Assembly: GCA_014860005.1 (NCBI GenBank)
Contig: JACZKP010000201.1
Span: forward strand, 28,962-92,961
DNA: 64,000 nt
From: Verrucomicrobiota bacterium
Lineage (GTDB): Bacteria > Verrucomicrobiota > Verrucomicrobiae > Limisphaerales > UBA11358
Direction of reading: 5' to 3'
The first letter of the stretch is position 1. Each line of letters starts with the position of its first letter. This document shows, one piece after another, positions 7,599 to 16,801 of this stretch. Position numbers and translations under genes: made by a program. Under the pieces are notes generated by a model. It was not told the DNA's origin and searched no databases. It saw nothing but the letters and a program-made list of their open reading frames with translations.

Positions 7599-10345
7599 TG
7601 AACCCAACTGCGGACCCTAAATTCGAAATCAAGTCCCCGCACGCCGCGCCGGCCGAAGAAGTTCTGCAAAAACTCAACAGTCGCGCGGACGGCCTGACCG
7701 GTCCCGAGGCCGCCGAACGCCTGAAAACGGTCGGCCCGAACCGCCTGCCCGAACCACCGAAGGAAGGATTGCTCAAACGGTTCTTCAAGCATTTCCACGA
7801 TTTGCTCATCTACATTTTGATTGGGGCGGCGGTCGTCACGGCGCTACTGGGTCATTGGATTGATACCGTGGTCATTCTGGCCGTGGTTGTGGTCAACGCG
7901 ATCATCGGGTTCCTTCAGGAGGGCAAGGCCGAACAGGCGCTCGAAGGCATCCGCAAAATGCTCTCGCCCCACGCCCACGCCCAGCGCGATGGCAATTGGG
8001 CGGAGATTGAAGCGGACGATGTCGTGCCGGGCGACATTGTGCGACTGCGCTCCGGCGATCGCGTGCCGGCGGACGTGCGGCTCATTGAAGCAACCAATCT
8101 GCGCATTGAGGAAGCGGCGCTCACCGGCGAATCCGTACCCGCCGCAAAGAAGACCGATCCAGTGACTGCCGACGCGGGCGTGGGCGACCGACACTGCATG
8201 GCGTATTCGGGCACCATGGTCGCCGCCGGGCGCGGCACGGGCGTGGTTACTGCCACCGGCGCGGCCACCGAACTGGGCCGCATCAATCAGATGATCTCCG
8301 AGGTGCAAACGCTGGCCACGCCACTCACCCGGCAGATGAATCGGTTCGGAAAAATTCTCTCCATCGGCATCGTGGGCATGGCGGTGTTGATGTGGCTGGT
8401 CGGCTGGTGGCTGCACGATTTCACGACGAGCGAATTGTTTCTTGCCGCCATCGGCTTCGCGGTCGCCGCCATTCCCGAGGGGCTGCCGGCCATTCTCACC
8501 ATCACGCTGGCGCTGGGCGTGCAACGCATGGCGCGACGCAACGCCATCACACGCAAACTCAACGCCGTCGAGACGCTCGGCTCGGTCACCGTGATCTGCT
8601 CGGACAAAACCGGCACGCTCACGCGCAACGAAATGACCGCCCGCCACGCTGTTACGCGCGCGGGCCGTTTCGATGTGTCCGGTACGGGCTACCAACCCAA
8701 AGGCCAGATCACCCACGACGAAAAGGAGGCCACGCTGGATCAGCATGACGACCTGCGCGCGTTGATCGAGGTAATGGCCCTATGTAACGACTCAGAGATT
8801 GCCGAAACGGAGGGTCAGTGGCAGGTCACCGGTGAGCCGACGGAAGGCGCCTTGCGCACGCTGGCCCGCAAGGCGGGTTTCGACGGCAAGACTTACAAGC
8901 GCGTGGCGGAAATTCCCTTCGAGTCGGAGAACAAATTCATGGCCACGCTCAACCAAGTGCCGGGCGGCGGGACGCGCATTTTTTTCAAGGGCGCGCCCGA
9001 TCGTTTGCTGGACCGCTGCCCGCAGCAACGCACCGGTGCCGATGCGCCGGAGCCACTTGACCGCGAATACTGGGAGCAACAGATCGAGGAACTCAGCAAT
9101 CAGGGCTTGCGGGTGCTGGCCGCGGCCGCGCGCGACATGGACGCCGGCAAAAGTGATCTGGCTCTGGGCGATCTCGAATCCGACATGGTGTTTCTGGGTC
9201 TGGTCGCCATTATTGATCCACCCCGCCCCGAAGCCATCGAGGCGATCAAGACCTGTCATCAGGCGGGCATCGGAGTGAAGATGATCACCGGCGATCACGC
9301 CGGCACGGCCAAAGCCATTGGCAAGGAAATGGGCATTGGCGACGGCACGCACGCGGTAACGGGCGCAGAATTGGAGGCGGCTTCTGATGAAGACCTGCGG
9401 CGTTTCGTGCGGGAGAATGACATCTTCGCGCGCACCAGTCCCGAGCACAAATTGCGGCTCGTGAAAGCGCTTCAGGCCAACGGCGAAGTGGTGGCCATGA
9501 CCGGCGACGGCGTGAACGACGCGCCCGCGCTCAAGCGCGCCGACGTGGGTGTGGCCATGGGCATCAAAGGCACCGAGGCCACGAAGGCGGCAGCGGAGAT
9601 TGTGCTCGCGGACGATAACTTCACCTCCATCGAACGGGCCGTCGAAGAAGGCCGCACCATTTACGACAACCTGCGCAAGGCGATCTTGTTCATTCTGCCG
9701 ACCAACGGCGCAGAGGCGCTGGTGATTCTGATCGCCATCGTGTTCGGCCTGGTGTTGCCGCTCACTCCGGTACAAATCTTGTGGGTCAACATGGTCACCG
9801 CCGTCACGCTGGCATTGGCGCTGGCGTTTGAGCCGGCCGAGCCGGGCGTAATGAGTCGCCCGCCCCGCGATCCCAAGGCCCCGATTCTTGGCGGCGCGTT
9901 TCTCTGGCGGATCGGATTTGTCTCCGTGTTGATCGGCGGCGCAACCATCGCGGTGTTTCTGATCGAAATGCGGCTGGGCATGCCGGTGGAACTGGCCCGG
10001 ACGTTGGCCGTCAATACGCTGGTCTGCGGACAGGTGTTCTACTTGTTCAACAGCCGCTACCTGCGGGAATCCAGCCTGCCGTTCGCCCGCCTGTTCGCCA
10101 ATCGCGTCGCGTGGTGGGCGGTTGGGGCGCTGGCGGTGCTGCAACTGATGTTTGTTTATGCGCCCTTCATGCACCGCTGGTTCGGCTCGGCCGCACTTGA
10201 ACTGCGCCACTGGCTCGTCCCGTTGGGCGTCGGGTTCGGCGTGTTTCTGCTGGTGGAACTCGAGAAGGCTGTCTTCCGGCGCACACGCGTCTCCCGGCCT
10301 ACTTCGCTTCCTGCTTCATCAAACAACGCAACGCCCAAACCGTGA
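7595..10345 (+). CDS. P2-type (Ca2+-ATPase-like) cation pump
   Basis: A 916-aa P-type ATPase. In order: an N-terminal cation-ATPase segment (about 15-70), the actuator domain with TGES (177-180), the M4 motif 'AAIPEGLPA', phosphorylation at D337 in DKTGTLT, a nucleotide-binding domain ('FKGAPDR'), the hinge '[22 protein letters not shown]', and a C-terminal six-helix domain. The PEGLPA motif and '[20 protein letters not shown]' place it with SERCA/PMR1-like P2A pumps, probably exporting Ca2+ or Mn2+; some annotations call such proteins Mg2+/H+ ATPases. The ATG sits four bases before the stop of the PPK2 gene. The 3' end overlaps the convergent small gene by about 47 bp. Confidence 0.93.
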   Translation: MMNPTADPKFEIKSPHAAPAEEVLQKLNSRADGLTGPEAAERLKTVGPNRLPEPPKEGLLKRFFKHFHDLLIYILIGAAVVTALLGHWIDTVVILAVVVVNAIIGFLQEGKAEQALEGIRKMLSPHAHAQRDGNWAEIEADDVVPGDIVRLRSGDRVPADVRLIEATNLRIEEAALTGESVPAAKKTDPVTADAGVGDRHCMAYSGTMVAAGRGTGVVTATGAATELGRINQMISEVQTLATPLTRQMNRFGKILSIGIVGMAVLMWLVGWWLHDFTTSELFLAAIGFAVAAIPEGLPAILTITLALGVQRMARRNAITRKLNAVETLGSVTVICSDKTGTLTRNEMTARHAVTRAGRFDVSGTGYQPKGQITHDEKEATLDQHDDLRALIEVMALCNDSEIAETEGQWQVTGEPTEGALRTLARKAGFDGKTYKRVAEIPFESENKFMATLNQVPGGGTRIFFKGAPDRLLDRCPQQRTGADAPEPLDREYWEQQIEELSNQGLRVLAAAARDMDAGKSDLALGDLESDMVFLGLVAIIDPPRPEAIEAIKTCHQAGIGVKMITGDHAGTAKAIGKEMGIGDGTHAVTGAELEAASDEDLRRFVRENDIFARTSPEHKLRLVKALQANGEVVAMTGDGVNDAPALKRADVGVAMGIKGTEATKAAAEIVLADDNFTSIERAVEEGRTIYDNLRKAILFILPTNGAEALVILIAIVFGLVLPLTPVQILWVNMVTAVTLALALAFEPAEPGVMSRPPRDPKAPILGGAFLWRIGFVSVLIGGATIAVFLIEMRLGMPVELARTLAVNTLVCGQVFYLFNSRYLRESSLPFARLFANRVAWWAVGALAVLQLMFVYAPFMHRWFGSAALELRHWLVPLGVGFGVFLLVELEKAVFRRTRVSRPTSLPASSNNATPKP

Positions 10346-10505
10346 TGGCCGTGCCCAGCATTAACGACAACCACAGCGCCGGCGGCGTGTGCATGAAGTC
10401 CATCAAATCCAGCAGCATCCACAAGCCGCGAAAAACAAAAACGCCCGCGAGGACGAGGGCCAGTTCCGCAAGTAACACCAATTTCTTGTTCTGAGTCTTG
10501 TTCAT
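10299..10505 (-). CDS. Small two-helix membrane protein
   Basis: A 68-aa protein starting MNKTQNKKLVLL, with two hydrophobic segments (residues about 9-30 and 42-60) and a short basic tail. The ATG (complement of 10503-10505) is chosen over a longer frame because the upstream extension is non-hydrophobic and has no support. It overlaps the end of the P-type ATPase gene in convergent orientation. The composition is typical of DUF-type inner-membrane proteins; no family was recognised. Confidence 0.6.
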   Translation of the reverse strand: MNKTQNKKLVLLAELALVLAGVFVFRGLWMLLDLMDFMHTPPALWLSLMLGTAITVWALRCLMKQEAK

Positions 10506-10566
10506 CACCTCGCCATGCGACCACGGCGGGCAACCGGCAGTCCCTATTTGCCTTGTTAAACGCCGG

Positions 10567-10582
10567 CCTGACACGTGTCAGG
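10567..10582. promoter_or_regulatory. Perfect 16-bp palindrome CCTGACACGTGTCAGG
   Basis: The sequence CCTGACAC/GTGTCAGG is a perfect palindrome, followed by TTTTG on the plus strand. It lies 60 bp upstream of the small membrane gene on the minus strand and covers the stop of the 10578-10907 remnant. It could be a repressor operator for the small membrane gene, or a weak terminator. Confidence 0.35.
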
Positions 10583-10907
10583 TTTTGAGGATGCGCTTGA
10601 AGTAATCGGGTTCAAAGGCGACGCGGCTGCCGGCGATGGCGGTTATCCGTGCCACCAGCGAGGCCCGCGCACGGCCTTTCAGTTTTTCCATCGGGCCGGG
10701 ATCCTCGGAATACAAATGTGCCGCCAAAGTGTTGTCCGGCGTGTCGGTCACAGAGATTTCAACCTCCCGCCCGACGCGCAAGCCGGCGGTGGACGCCACG
10801 GTCAACACCTCGTCGCCGCGCTTCGCAGTGGCGGTGGAATTCAAGAAATGGCTGGACGCGCGCCGGCGGGACCGATCGCACCGCAAGTGAGTTCCCTTCG
10901 ACGCCAA
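10578..10907 (-). pseudogene. Fragment of a larger secreted-type protein
   Basis: The frame holds a beta-rich stretch, 'TATAKRGDEVLTVASTAGLR' followed by 'VGREVEISVTDTPDNTLAAH' and 'LKGRARASLVARITAIAGSR'. It looks like an internal strand-turn module of a large right-handed beta-helix or sugar-degrading protein. The first 23 residues are of a different, Arg-rich character and the frame stops soon after the module. No signal peptide is present. It is therefore read as a remnant that lost both ends rather than a complete 109-aa gene. It sits between the ATPase block and the pentose pathway genes. Confidence 0.35.
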
Positions 10908-10911
10908 TGGC

Positions 10912-11766
10912 TCACACGCTCGCGACCACGTTCGTCAAAGTGCCCACGCCGGAAATACCGATCGTGATCTCATCGTTCGGCCGCAGGGTGAAATCGTCTG
11001 GCGGGACAATTCCCGTGCCCGTGAGCAGGACCACTCCGTGAGGAAAATGCTGACTGCGGCAAAGGTAATCCACCAATTCGGTAAAAGAGCGTTTGATCTG
11101 GCCGACGGAAGTTTCCCCCTGAAAAACCGGTTGGCAGTTGCGCGTAATCGTCAGCCGGATCGTCCAGGTGCGCGCTTCGGCTTCGCCAGCCGCCACGCTG
11201 ATAACCGGCCCCAGCGCGCAGGAGTGTTCATAGATTTTGGCCTGCGGCAAATAGAGAAGATTCTCCCCCTCCAGGTCGCGGGAACTCATGTCATTGCCAA
11301 TGGTGAAACCGGCAAGCTCCCCGCGTGAGTTGATGACGAGCGCCAGTTCCGGCTCGGGCACGCTCCAGGTTGCGTCCGCCCGAATGCCGACCGGATCGCC
11401 CGGGCCGGCGACTTTTTCCGGCAGCGATTTGAAGAACAATTCCGGCCGCGGCGCGGCATAAACCTTGTCGTAGGCCGTCGCGCTGAAATCGGATTCGTCC
11501 ATCCGCGCCTTCTTGCTGCGCAGGTAAGTCACCCCGGCGGCCCACACCTCCTGGCGCTCGACGGGGGTGAGCAGGCGCACGGCGCTCAAGGCGTGCCGCG
11601 GAAGGTTCTGTTGCGCCAATGCACCAAGCATGGCCTTCAAATCCCCGTCCTCCAACAGGCCGGTCAAGGTTTTGACTTCGCCGCTCAGGTCGAGCACGGT
11701 CGCTTCATCCGCCAGCAGGCCGGGACAAACGCGGCCCGAAGCCAATTCAAAACGACAAAGTTTCAT
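10912..11766 (-). CDS. FAH-family 2-keto-3-deoxypentonate dehydratase (Weimberg)
   Basis: A 284-aa fumarylacetoacetate-hydrolase-fold enzyme. The Mg2+ site is seen in 'VPEPELALVINSRGE' (E-x-E) and in 'GFTIGNDMSSRDLEG' (D). The overall fold runs to 'LLTGTGIVPPDDFTLRPNDEI' near the C-terminus. This pattern matches the 2-dehydro-3-deoxy-D-arabinonate/xylonate dehydratase subgroup, which converts 2-keto-3-deoxypentonate to 2-oxoglutarate semialdehyde. The assignment is strengthened by the adjacent semialdehyde dehydrogenase gene 43 bp upstream on the same strand and the divergent xylonate dehydratase gene. The ATG (complement of 11764-11766) is preferred over a longer frame that runs into the dehydrogenase gene. 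Confidence 0.85.
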   Translation of the reverse strand: MKLCRFELASGRVCPGLLADEATVLDLSGEVKTLTGLLEDGDLKAMLGALAQQNLPRHALSAVRLLTPVERQEVWAAGVTYLRSKKARMDESDFSATAYDKVYAAPRPELFFKSLPEKVAGPGDPVGIRADATWSVPEPELALVINSRGELAGFTIGNDMSSRDLEGENLLYLPQAKIYEHSCALGPVISVAAGEAEARTWTIRLTITRNCQPVFQGETSVGQIKRSFTELVDYLCRSQHFPHGVVLLTGTGIVPPDDFTLRPNDEITIGISGVGTLTNVVASV

Positions 11767-11809
11767 GCGCTCGAAAAAAAGCCGGAAGCCAGGTGTCAGC
11801 GTTTCGCCT

Positions 11810-13267
11810 TCAAGCCGAGTAATCCAGATACACCGTCTTGAGCCGGGTGTAGAATTCAATCGCCCCCGGTCCTTGTTCCTTGAATGAGTCCGTGCTGGAC
11901 TTCTTGACGCCGCCAAATGGAGCCTGCAGCGCAAGGCCGGTGGAAATCTGATTCACTTTAACAACGCCAGCCTGGATGCGTTCGGTGTAGAGCATGGCCT
12001 TTTTCAAATCGCGCGTGACGATGGAAGCCGAGAGGCCGACTTCCAAGCCATTTGCCACCGAGAGGGCTTCATCAAAATTGTCCACCGCGATGATCCCGAC
12101 CACCGGCCCGAACACTTCTTCGCGCGCGAGCCGCATTTCGGGGGTCACGCCGCCCAGCACGGCGGGCGACATGAAATGACCGTGTGCGAGTTCGCCATCG
12201 GTCAAGCGCTGCCCGCCCCAAAGCAGCTTTGCGCCCTCGCGTTGCGCGGCAGCAATGTGCTCGAAGTTGCCGTCGAGTTCCGCCTGGTTCACGGCTGGCC
12301 CCATCGTGATGCCGTCCTGCAAACCGTTGCCCACCTTGATGGCTTGCGCGCGGGCGATGAGTTTCTCAGTGAAGGCATCCGCGACACTACGTTCCACAAT
12401 GACCCGGCTCGTGGCGGTGCAAGCCTGGCCGGTCAGGCCAAAGCCGGCAATGGCCACCAACCGCGCGGCCAGGTCCAGGTCCGCATCGGCCAGCACAATC
12501 GTGGGATTCTTTCCGCCCATTTCCATCTGCGCGCGGGCCATGCGCGACGCGAGTTGGTGGTAAATTGTCTGACCCACCGTGTATGAGCCGGTGAAGGAAA
12601 GCGCGGCGACGGATGGATGAGCCGCCAGTTCACCACCCACGGCGCGACCTTCGCCGATCACCACGTTGAAGACGCCTTTGGGCAAGCCCGCCTCTGCGAG
12701 CAGCTTCGCCAGTTCCAGGGTCAGGGCCGGGGCTTGGGAAGCCGGCTTGAGCACCACGGTGTTGCCGCTGACCAGCGCGGGGGCGAGCTTCCACGCCGGG
12801 ATGGCGAGTGGAAAATTCCAAGGCGTCACCAAAGCCACCACGCCCAATGGCTCGCGCCGCGTGTAGAGCAGGTTGCCGGGCAAATCGTGCGGGATGGTCT
12901 GGCCGCCAAGCTGATAACTTAATCCGCCAAAGAAACGGAAAATGTCCGCCGCGCGCTGCACCTCCCCGGTGCTCTCGATCAGAGTTTTTCCCTCCTCGCG
13001 CGTGAGCAACCGCGCGAGTTCGGCTTTGCGCGTTTCAATGAGCTGCGAAGCTTTGCTGAGAATTCGTCCGCGCGCCACGGGAGTAGTCGTCGCCCAGGCC
13101 GGGTAAGCCCGCGTAGCAGCTTCCACGGCGGCGCGCGCGTCCGCTTGATCGCTCAAGGGATGTTCCGCAACGATTTCGCGTGTGTCTGCCGGGTTAACCG
13201 TCTGATACGTCCGGCCCGATTGCGCGGCCAGCCCTTCGCCGTTGATGAAGTTTTTGTAGGTTGTCAC
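11810..13267 (-). CDS. 2-oxoglutarate semialdehyde dehydrogenase-type ALDH
   Basis: A NAD(P)+-dependent aldehyde dehydrogenase of about 485 aa. The motifs are 'TPWNFPLAIPAWKLAPAL', 'LSFTGSYTVG', the general base Glu in 'QMEMGGKNP' (about E249) and the nucleophile Cys in 'GQACTATSR' (about C283), then 'EEVFGPVVGI' and 'PFGGVKKSS'. In the Weimberg pathway this enzyme oxidises 2-oxoglutarate semialdehyde to 2-oxoglutarate. The specificity is inferred from its place next to the FAH-fold dehydratase and the xylonate dehydratase. The start is uncertain: GTG 13267 is used here, and a TTG two codons upstream (13273) is also possible. Neither has a strong ribosome-binding site. Confidence 0.87.
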   Translation of the reverse strand: MTTYKNFINGEGLAAQSGRTYQTVNPADTREIVAEHPLSDQADARAAVEAATRAYPAWATTTPVARGRILSKASQLIETRKAELARLLTREEGKTLIESTGEVQRAADIFRFFGGLSYQLGGQTIPHDLPGNLLYTRREPLGVVALVTPWNFPLAIPAWKLAPALVSGNTVVLKPASQAPALTLELAKLLAEAGLPKGVFNVVIGEGRAVGGELAAHPSVAALSFTGSYTVGQTIYHQLASRMARAQMEMGGKNPTIVLADADLDLAARLVAIAGFGLTGQACTATSRVIVERSVADAFTEKLIARAQAIKVGNGLQDGITMGPAVNQAELDGNFEHIAAAQREGAKLLWGGQRLTDGELAHGHFMSPAVLGGVTPEMRLAREEVFGPVVGIIAVDNFDEALSVANGLEVGLSASIVTRDLKKAMLYTERIQAGVVKVNQISTGLALQAPFGGVKKSSTDSFKEQGPGAIEFYTRLKTVYLDYSA

Positions 13268-13339
13268 AAGCAATGGCTCGCAGTTTAGCGGCGACCGGCA
13301 AATGCGCGAAGGTAAAAATCACACGACTGGAGATGCCCC

Positions 13340-13509
13340 AGTCTTGCCCGGCTGTAGCGCAGATTTCCAATCTGCTGTATCGCCGAACTCCATTCGGCAG
13401 ACCGGACGAACGCTCGGAGACGCCCGTGCTGGCGAAGGCCTGCGGATTGGAAATCCGCGATACGGGAGGATGGAATCCTGCGCTACGAGCGTGTTCGCCG
13501 GGCAAGACT
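13340..13509. repeat. 170-bp inverted-repeat element, copy 1
   Basis: Terminal inverted repeats AGTCTTGCCCGGC (13340-13352) and GCCGGGCAAGACT (13497-13509) match perfectly over 13 bp. The interior is a row of small palindromes (GCAGATT-TCC-AATCTGC; GCCGAA-CTCCA-TTCGGC; GCGGATT-GGA-AATCCGC). A second copy lies in inverted orientation at 63354-63502. It carries no gene. This looks like a MITE- or REP-type element and occupies most of the gap between the divergent dehydrogenase and dehydratase genes. Confidence 0.8.
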
Positions 13510-13586
13510 GAGGCATTACCACAACTGATTGCAGGACCGGCGTGGAATCCCCTTGTCGGCTGGGTTGAGCCTGATTCAATCACCCC

Positions 13587-15548
13587 ATGCACGAAAGCGA
13601 TCTGTTCCCCGCGACTTCGCCGGAAGTTTACCAAGTGCGCACCCGGGCGCCCGGGCCGGCGGGCCAACTGCCCATTGACGCCGCGATGCTGTTGGAGCAA
13701 CCAAGCGGGAATTTGTTTGGCCTCACGCAAAACGCCGGCATGGGTTGGAATCCCGCCGAACTTGGACGGAAACAATTTCTCATCCTCAGCACCCAAGGCG
13801 GCCTGCGCGCGGCGGACGGGAGTCCCGTGGCGCTGGGTTATCACACCGGGCATTGGGAAATCGGTTTGCTGGTGGAGGCAGCGGCGCGCGAGCTGCGCCG
13901 TTTGAAAACCATTCCCTTTGCGGCGTACTGCTCGGACCCCTGCGATGGCCGCACGCAGGGAACCACCGGCATGTTCGACAGCCTGCCGTATCGCAACGAT
14001 GCCGCGCAGATTTTCCGCCGGTTGATCCGCTCACTGCCGGTTCGTTCGGGGGTCATCGGCGTGGCCACTTGCGACAAGGGGCTCCCAGCAATGATGATGG
14101 CGCTGGCCAGCATGAGCGAGTTGCCGTGCGTGCTCGTGCCCGGCGGCGTAACGCTCCCGCCCGAGGATGGCGAGAACGCCGGCGCGGTACAAACGCTCGG
14201 CGCCCGATTCGCGCACGGGCTGATCTCGTTGCAGGAAGCGGCGGACCTCGGTTGTCGCGCGTGCGGTTCGCCGGGCGGTGGCTGTCAATTCCTGGGCACG
14301 GCCGCCACGGCGCAGGTTGTCGGCGAGGCGCTGGGACTTTCGTTGCCGCACACGGCGCTCGCGCCCTCGGGTCAACCGGTGTGGACGGAGATGGCGATCC
14401 GTTCCGCGAAAGCGGTGGTGGAATTGGAGCGGCGCGGCTGGCACACGCGCGACGTGCTCACCGATGCCAGCATCCGCAATGCAATGGTGGTTCACGCCGC
14501 GTTCGGCGGTTCAACGAATTTGTTGCTGCACATCCCGGCCATTGCCCACGCGGCCGGATTGCGGCGGCCCACAGTGGAAGATTGGATGGAAGTCAACCGC
14601 CGCACACCGCGGCTGGTAAGCGTGCTGCCCAACGGGCCGGTGCATCACCCCACAGTGCGTGCCTTTCTCGCGGGCGGAGTTCCGGAAGTGATGCTGCATC
14701 TGCGCGACCTCGGTTTGCTCGATACCGATGTGCGCACGGTCGCGGGCACGACTTTGGGCGAATCGCTGGATGCCTGGCGAACCTCGGAACGGCGCGAACG
14801 TTTCCGGGCCATCCTGCAAGCCCAGGATGGTGTGAATGCCGATGACGTCATTCTCCCGCCGGAGAAAGCGCGTGACTGCGGCATGACTTCCACCGTGACC
14901 TTCCCGCGCGGCAATCTCGCGCCCGAAGGCGCGGTCATCAAAAGCGCGGCGATGGATCCATCGGTCATGGATGCGGATGGCATTTATCGGAAGGAAGGAC
15001 CGGCGCGTGTTTTCACCAGCGAGGCGGCGGTGATCGCGGCCATCAAACGCAACGAAATAAGGGCGGGCGACGTCATGGTGTTGGCCGGGTTGGGTCCGAT
15101 GGGAACGGGCATGGAGGAAACGTATCAGGTCACGTCAGCGTTGCAGCATCTGCCGTTCGGCAAGCACGTCGCGCTCATCACCGACGCGCGTTTCTCGGGG
15201 GTCTCAACGGGCGCGTGCATCGGTCATGTGGGGCCGGAAGCGCTGGCGGGCGGGCCAATTGGGAAGGTGCGCGACGGGGACATGATCCGCATCGTGGTGG
15301 ATCGGATACATCTTGAAGCCAGCGTTGATCTGGTGGGGGAAGGCGCGCACGGTTTCGACGCGGAGGCCGGAACGAGAATCCTGGCGGCCCGCAGCGTGCG
15401 GCCAGATCTCGCGCCGCATCCCCGCCTGCCCGATGACACGCGCCTTTGGGCGGCGTTGCAGCGTGCCAGCGGCGGAACCTGGGGCGGCTGCGTCTTCGAT
15501 GTTGACCGAATCACGGCAGCCCTCGAAGCGGGAATGTCCGGGCAATAA
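13587..15548 (+). CDS. D-xylonate dehydratase (YjhG/YagF type)
   Basis: A 653-aa IlvD/Edd-family Fe-S dehydratase. Cluster-ligand cysteines are visible in '[18 protein letters not shown]' (about 115-132), '[17 protein letters not shown]' (C162) and '[20 protein letters not shown]' (about 224-240). The length (about 650 rather than 560-610) and the motif spacing fit the YjhG/YagF sugar-acid dehydratase branch rather than dihydroxy-acid dehydratase. It dehydrates D-xylonate or L-arabinonate to 2-keto-3-deoxypentonate, the substrate of the neighbouring FAH-family enzyme. The gene is divergent from the other two and separated from them by an inverted-repeat element. The ATG at 13587 fits the family start. 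Confidence 0.88.
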   Translation: MHESDLFPATSPEVYQVRTRAPGPAGQLPIDAAMLLEQPSGNLFGLTQNAGMGWNPAELGRKQFLILSTQGGLRAADGSPVALGYHTGHWEIGLLVEAAARELRRLKTIPFAAYCSDPCDGRTQGTTGMFDSLPYRNDAAQIFRRLIRSLPVRSGVIGVATCDKGLPAMMMALASMSELPCVLVPGGVTLPPEDGENAGAVQTLGARFAHGLISLQEAADLGCRACGSPGGGCQFLGTAATAQVVGEALGLSLPHTALAPSGQPVWTEMAIRSAKAVVELERRGWHTRDVLTDASIRNAMVVHAAFGGSTNLLLHIPAIAHAAGLRRPTVEDWMEVNRRTPRLVSVLPNGPVHHPTVRAFLAGGVPEVMLHLRDLGLLDTDVRTVAGTTLGESLDAWRTSERRERFRAILQAQDGVNADDVILPPEKARDCGMTSTVTFPRGNLAPEGAVIKSAAMDPSVMDADGIYRKEGPARVFTSEAAVIAAIKRNEIRAGDVMVLAGLGPMGTGMEETYQVTSALQHLPFGKHVALITDARFSGVSTGACIGHVGPEALAGGPIGKVRDGDMIRIVVDRIHLEASVDLVGEGAHGFDAEAGTRILAARSVRPDLAPHPRLPDDTRLWAALQRASGGTWGGCVFDVDRITAALEAGMSGQ

Positions 15549-15688
15549 AGTACCGCCTTCCGGTTTTGCCTCCGGATCATACTGCGTTTCACCGCGTTTG
15601 CCGTCAGCTTAACTGGAAGTGAAGGTTGGTGCTTGCGAAGTTTATTCCCCAGGGTGAGCGTTGCTCTGATAACAACCACGCGTTTCCC

Positions 15689-16750
15689 ATGAAGACCATT
15701 GTGCCAAAAGCCAGCGCCCGCGGCGCCATGAGCAATCCGCCCAATCGCTTCGAGCAAATTCAGCTTGAACGCGACGCGGAATGGAATCCGGAAGACGACC
15801 CGTTACCCCGCACGCAGTTTTTCAAGGACCACAGCCGCACGATCATTGCCTATAACGAAAGTCCGGACATTCCATTCGAAGCCAGCCTCAACCCGTATCG
15901 CGGCTGCGAGCATGGCTGTGTCTATTGTTACGCCCGGCCATTTCACGAGTATCTTGGTTTTTCGTCTGGCCTGGACTTCGAGACCAAGATCATGGTCAAG
16001 GAGGACGCGCCAAAGCTTTTGCGCGTAGAACTGTCCTCGCCAAAGTGGCAACCCAAGGTCCTGGCCATGAGCGGTGTCACTGATCCGTATCAACCCATCG
16101 AGCGGCGATTGAAGATCACCCGCGGCTGCCTGGAAGTGCTGGCCGAGTTTCGCAACCCGGTTTCCATCGTGACCAAGAATCTACTGGTCGCGCGCGACCT
16201 TGATTTGTTAGGTGAACTGGCACGCCACAACGCGGCGGCCGTCTTCATCTCGCTTACCACCCTCGACCCCGGACTCCGCACAGTCATGGAGCCGCGCACG
16301 GCTCCGCCGGCGGCCCGGCTCGCCACCATCACCAAGCTTGCGCAGGCGGGTGTTCCCGTCGGTGTGCTGATCGCGCCGGTGATTCCCGGATTGACTGACC
16401 ACGAAATCCCATCGCTCGTCCAGGCTGCGGTTGAAGCAGGCGCAAGGTTTGCCGGGTACGTCCCGCTACGCTTGCCGCATGCCGTCGCGCCGTTGTTCGA
16501 GCAATGGCTCGAAAACCATTTCCCGAACAGGAAGGAGAAAGTCCTGAATCGCCTGCGCGCATTGCGTGGGGGCAAACTCTACGAAGCAGAGTTCGGCAAG
16601 CGAATGCGCGGCGAGGGGATTTTCGCGGAGCAAATGGGCCAAATGTTCGACGTAGCCTGCCGCAAAACCGGTATTGCCGAAAACGAAATCAACCTTTCGA
16701 CCGCGGCCTTTCGACGGCCAGGAGCGTCGCAGTTGCCGCTTTTTGATTAA
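15689..16750 (+). CDS. PA0069/Rv2578c-family radical SAM protein
   Basis: A 353-aa radical SAM protein related to spore-photoproduct-lyase-like enzymes. The [4Fe-4S] motif is CEHGCVYCYAR (CxxxCxxC, about residue 75). It follows the conserved 'SLNPYRGCEHGC' entry typical of the PA0069 family. Further family patterns are 'SGVTDPYQPIER', 'ITKNLLVARDLDLL' and 'VSLTTLDP'-like 'ISLTTLDPGLRTVMEPR', then 'GVLIAPVIPGLTDHEI'. The biological reaction is unknown for most members. The ATG at 15689 is chosen; the upstream extension has no family support. The gene runs convergent with hsdR, 51 bp apart. Confidence 0.9.
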   Translation: MKTIVPKASARGAMSNPPNRFEQIQLERDAEWNPEDDPLPRTQFFKDHSRTIIAYNESPDIPFEASLNPYRGCEHGCVYCYARPFHEYLGFSSGLDFETKIMVKEDAPKLLRVELSSPKWQPKVLAMSGVTDPYQPIERRLKITRGCLEVLAEFRNPVSIVTKNLLVARDLDLLGELARHNAAAVFISLTTLDPGLRTVMEPRTAPPAARLATITKLAQAGVPVGVLIAPVIPGLTDHEIPSLVQAAVEAGARFAGYVPLRLPHAVAPLFEQWLENHFPNRKEKVLNRLRALRGGKLYEAEFGKRMRGEGIFAEQMGQMFDVACRKTGIAENEINLSTAAFRRPGASQLPLFD

Positions 16751-16801
16751 ATTACCTGGTCGCTGGCAGGTTGCTCCATGATTCCGACCCGCCGATACCG
16801 G

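Noticed and set aside
8792..10210. 472-codon antisense frame inside the P-type ATPase gene
   Set aside because: Composition (His/Arg/Gln-rich) and lack of any motif show it is a shadow of the ATPase codon pattern.
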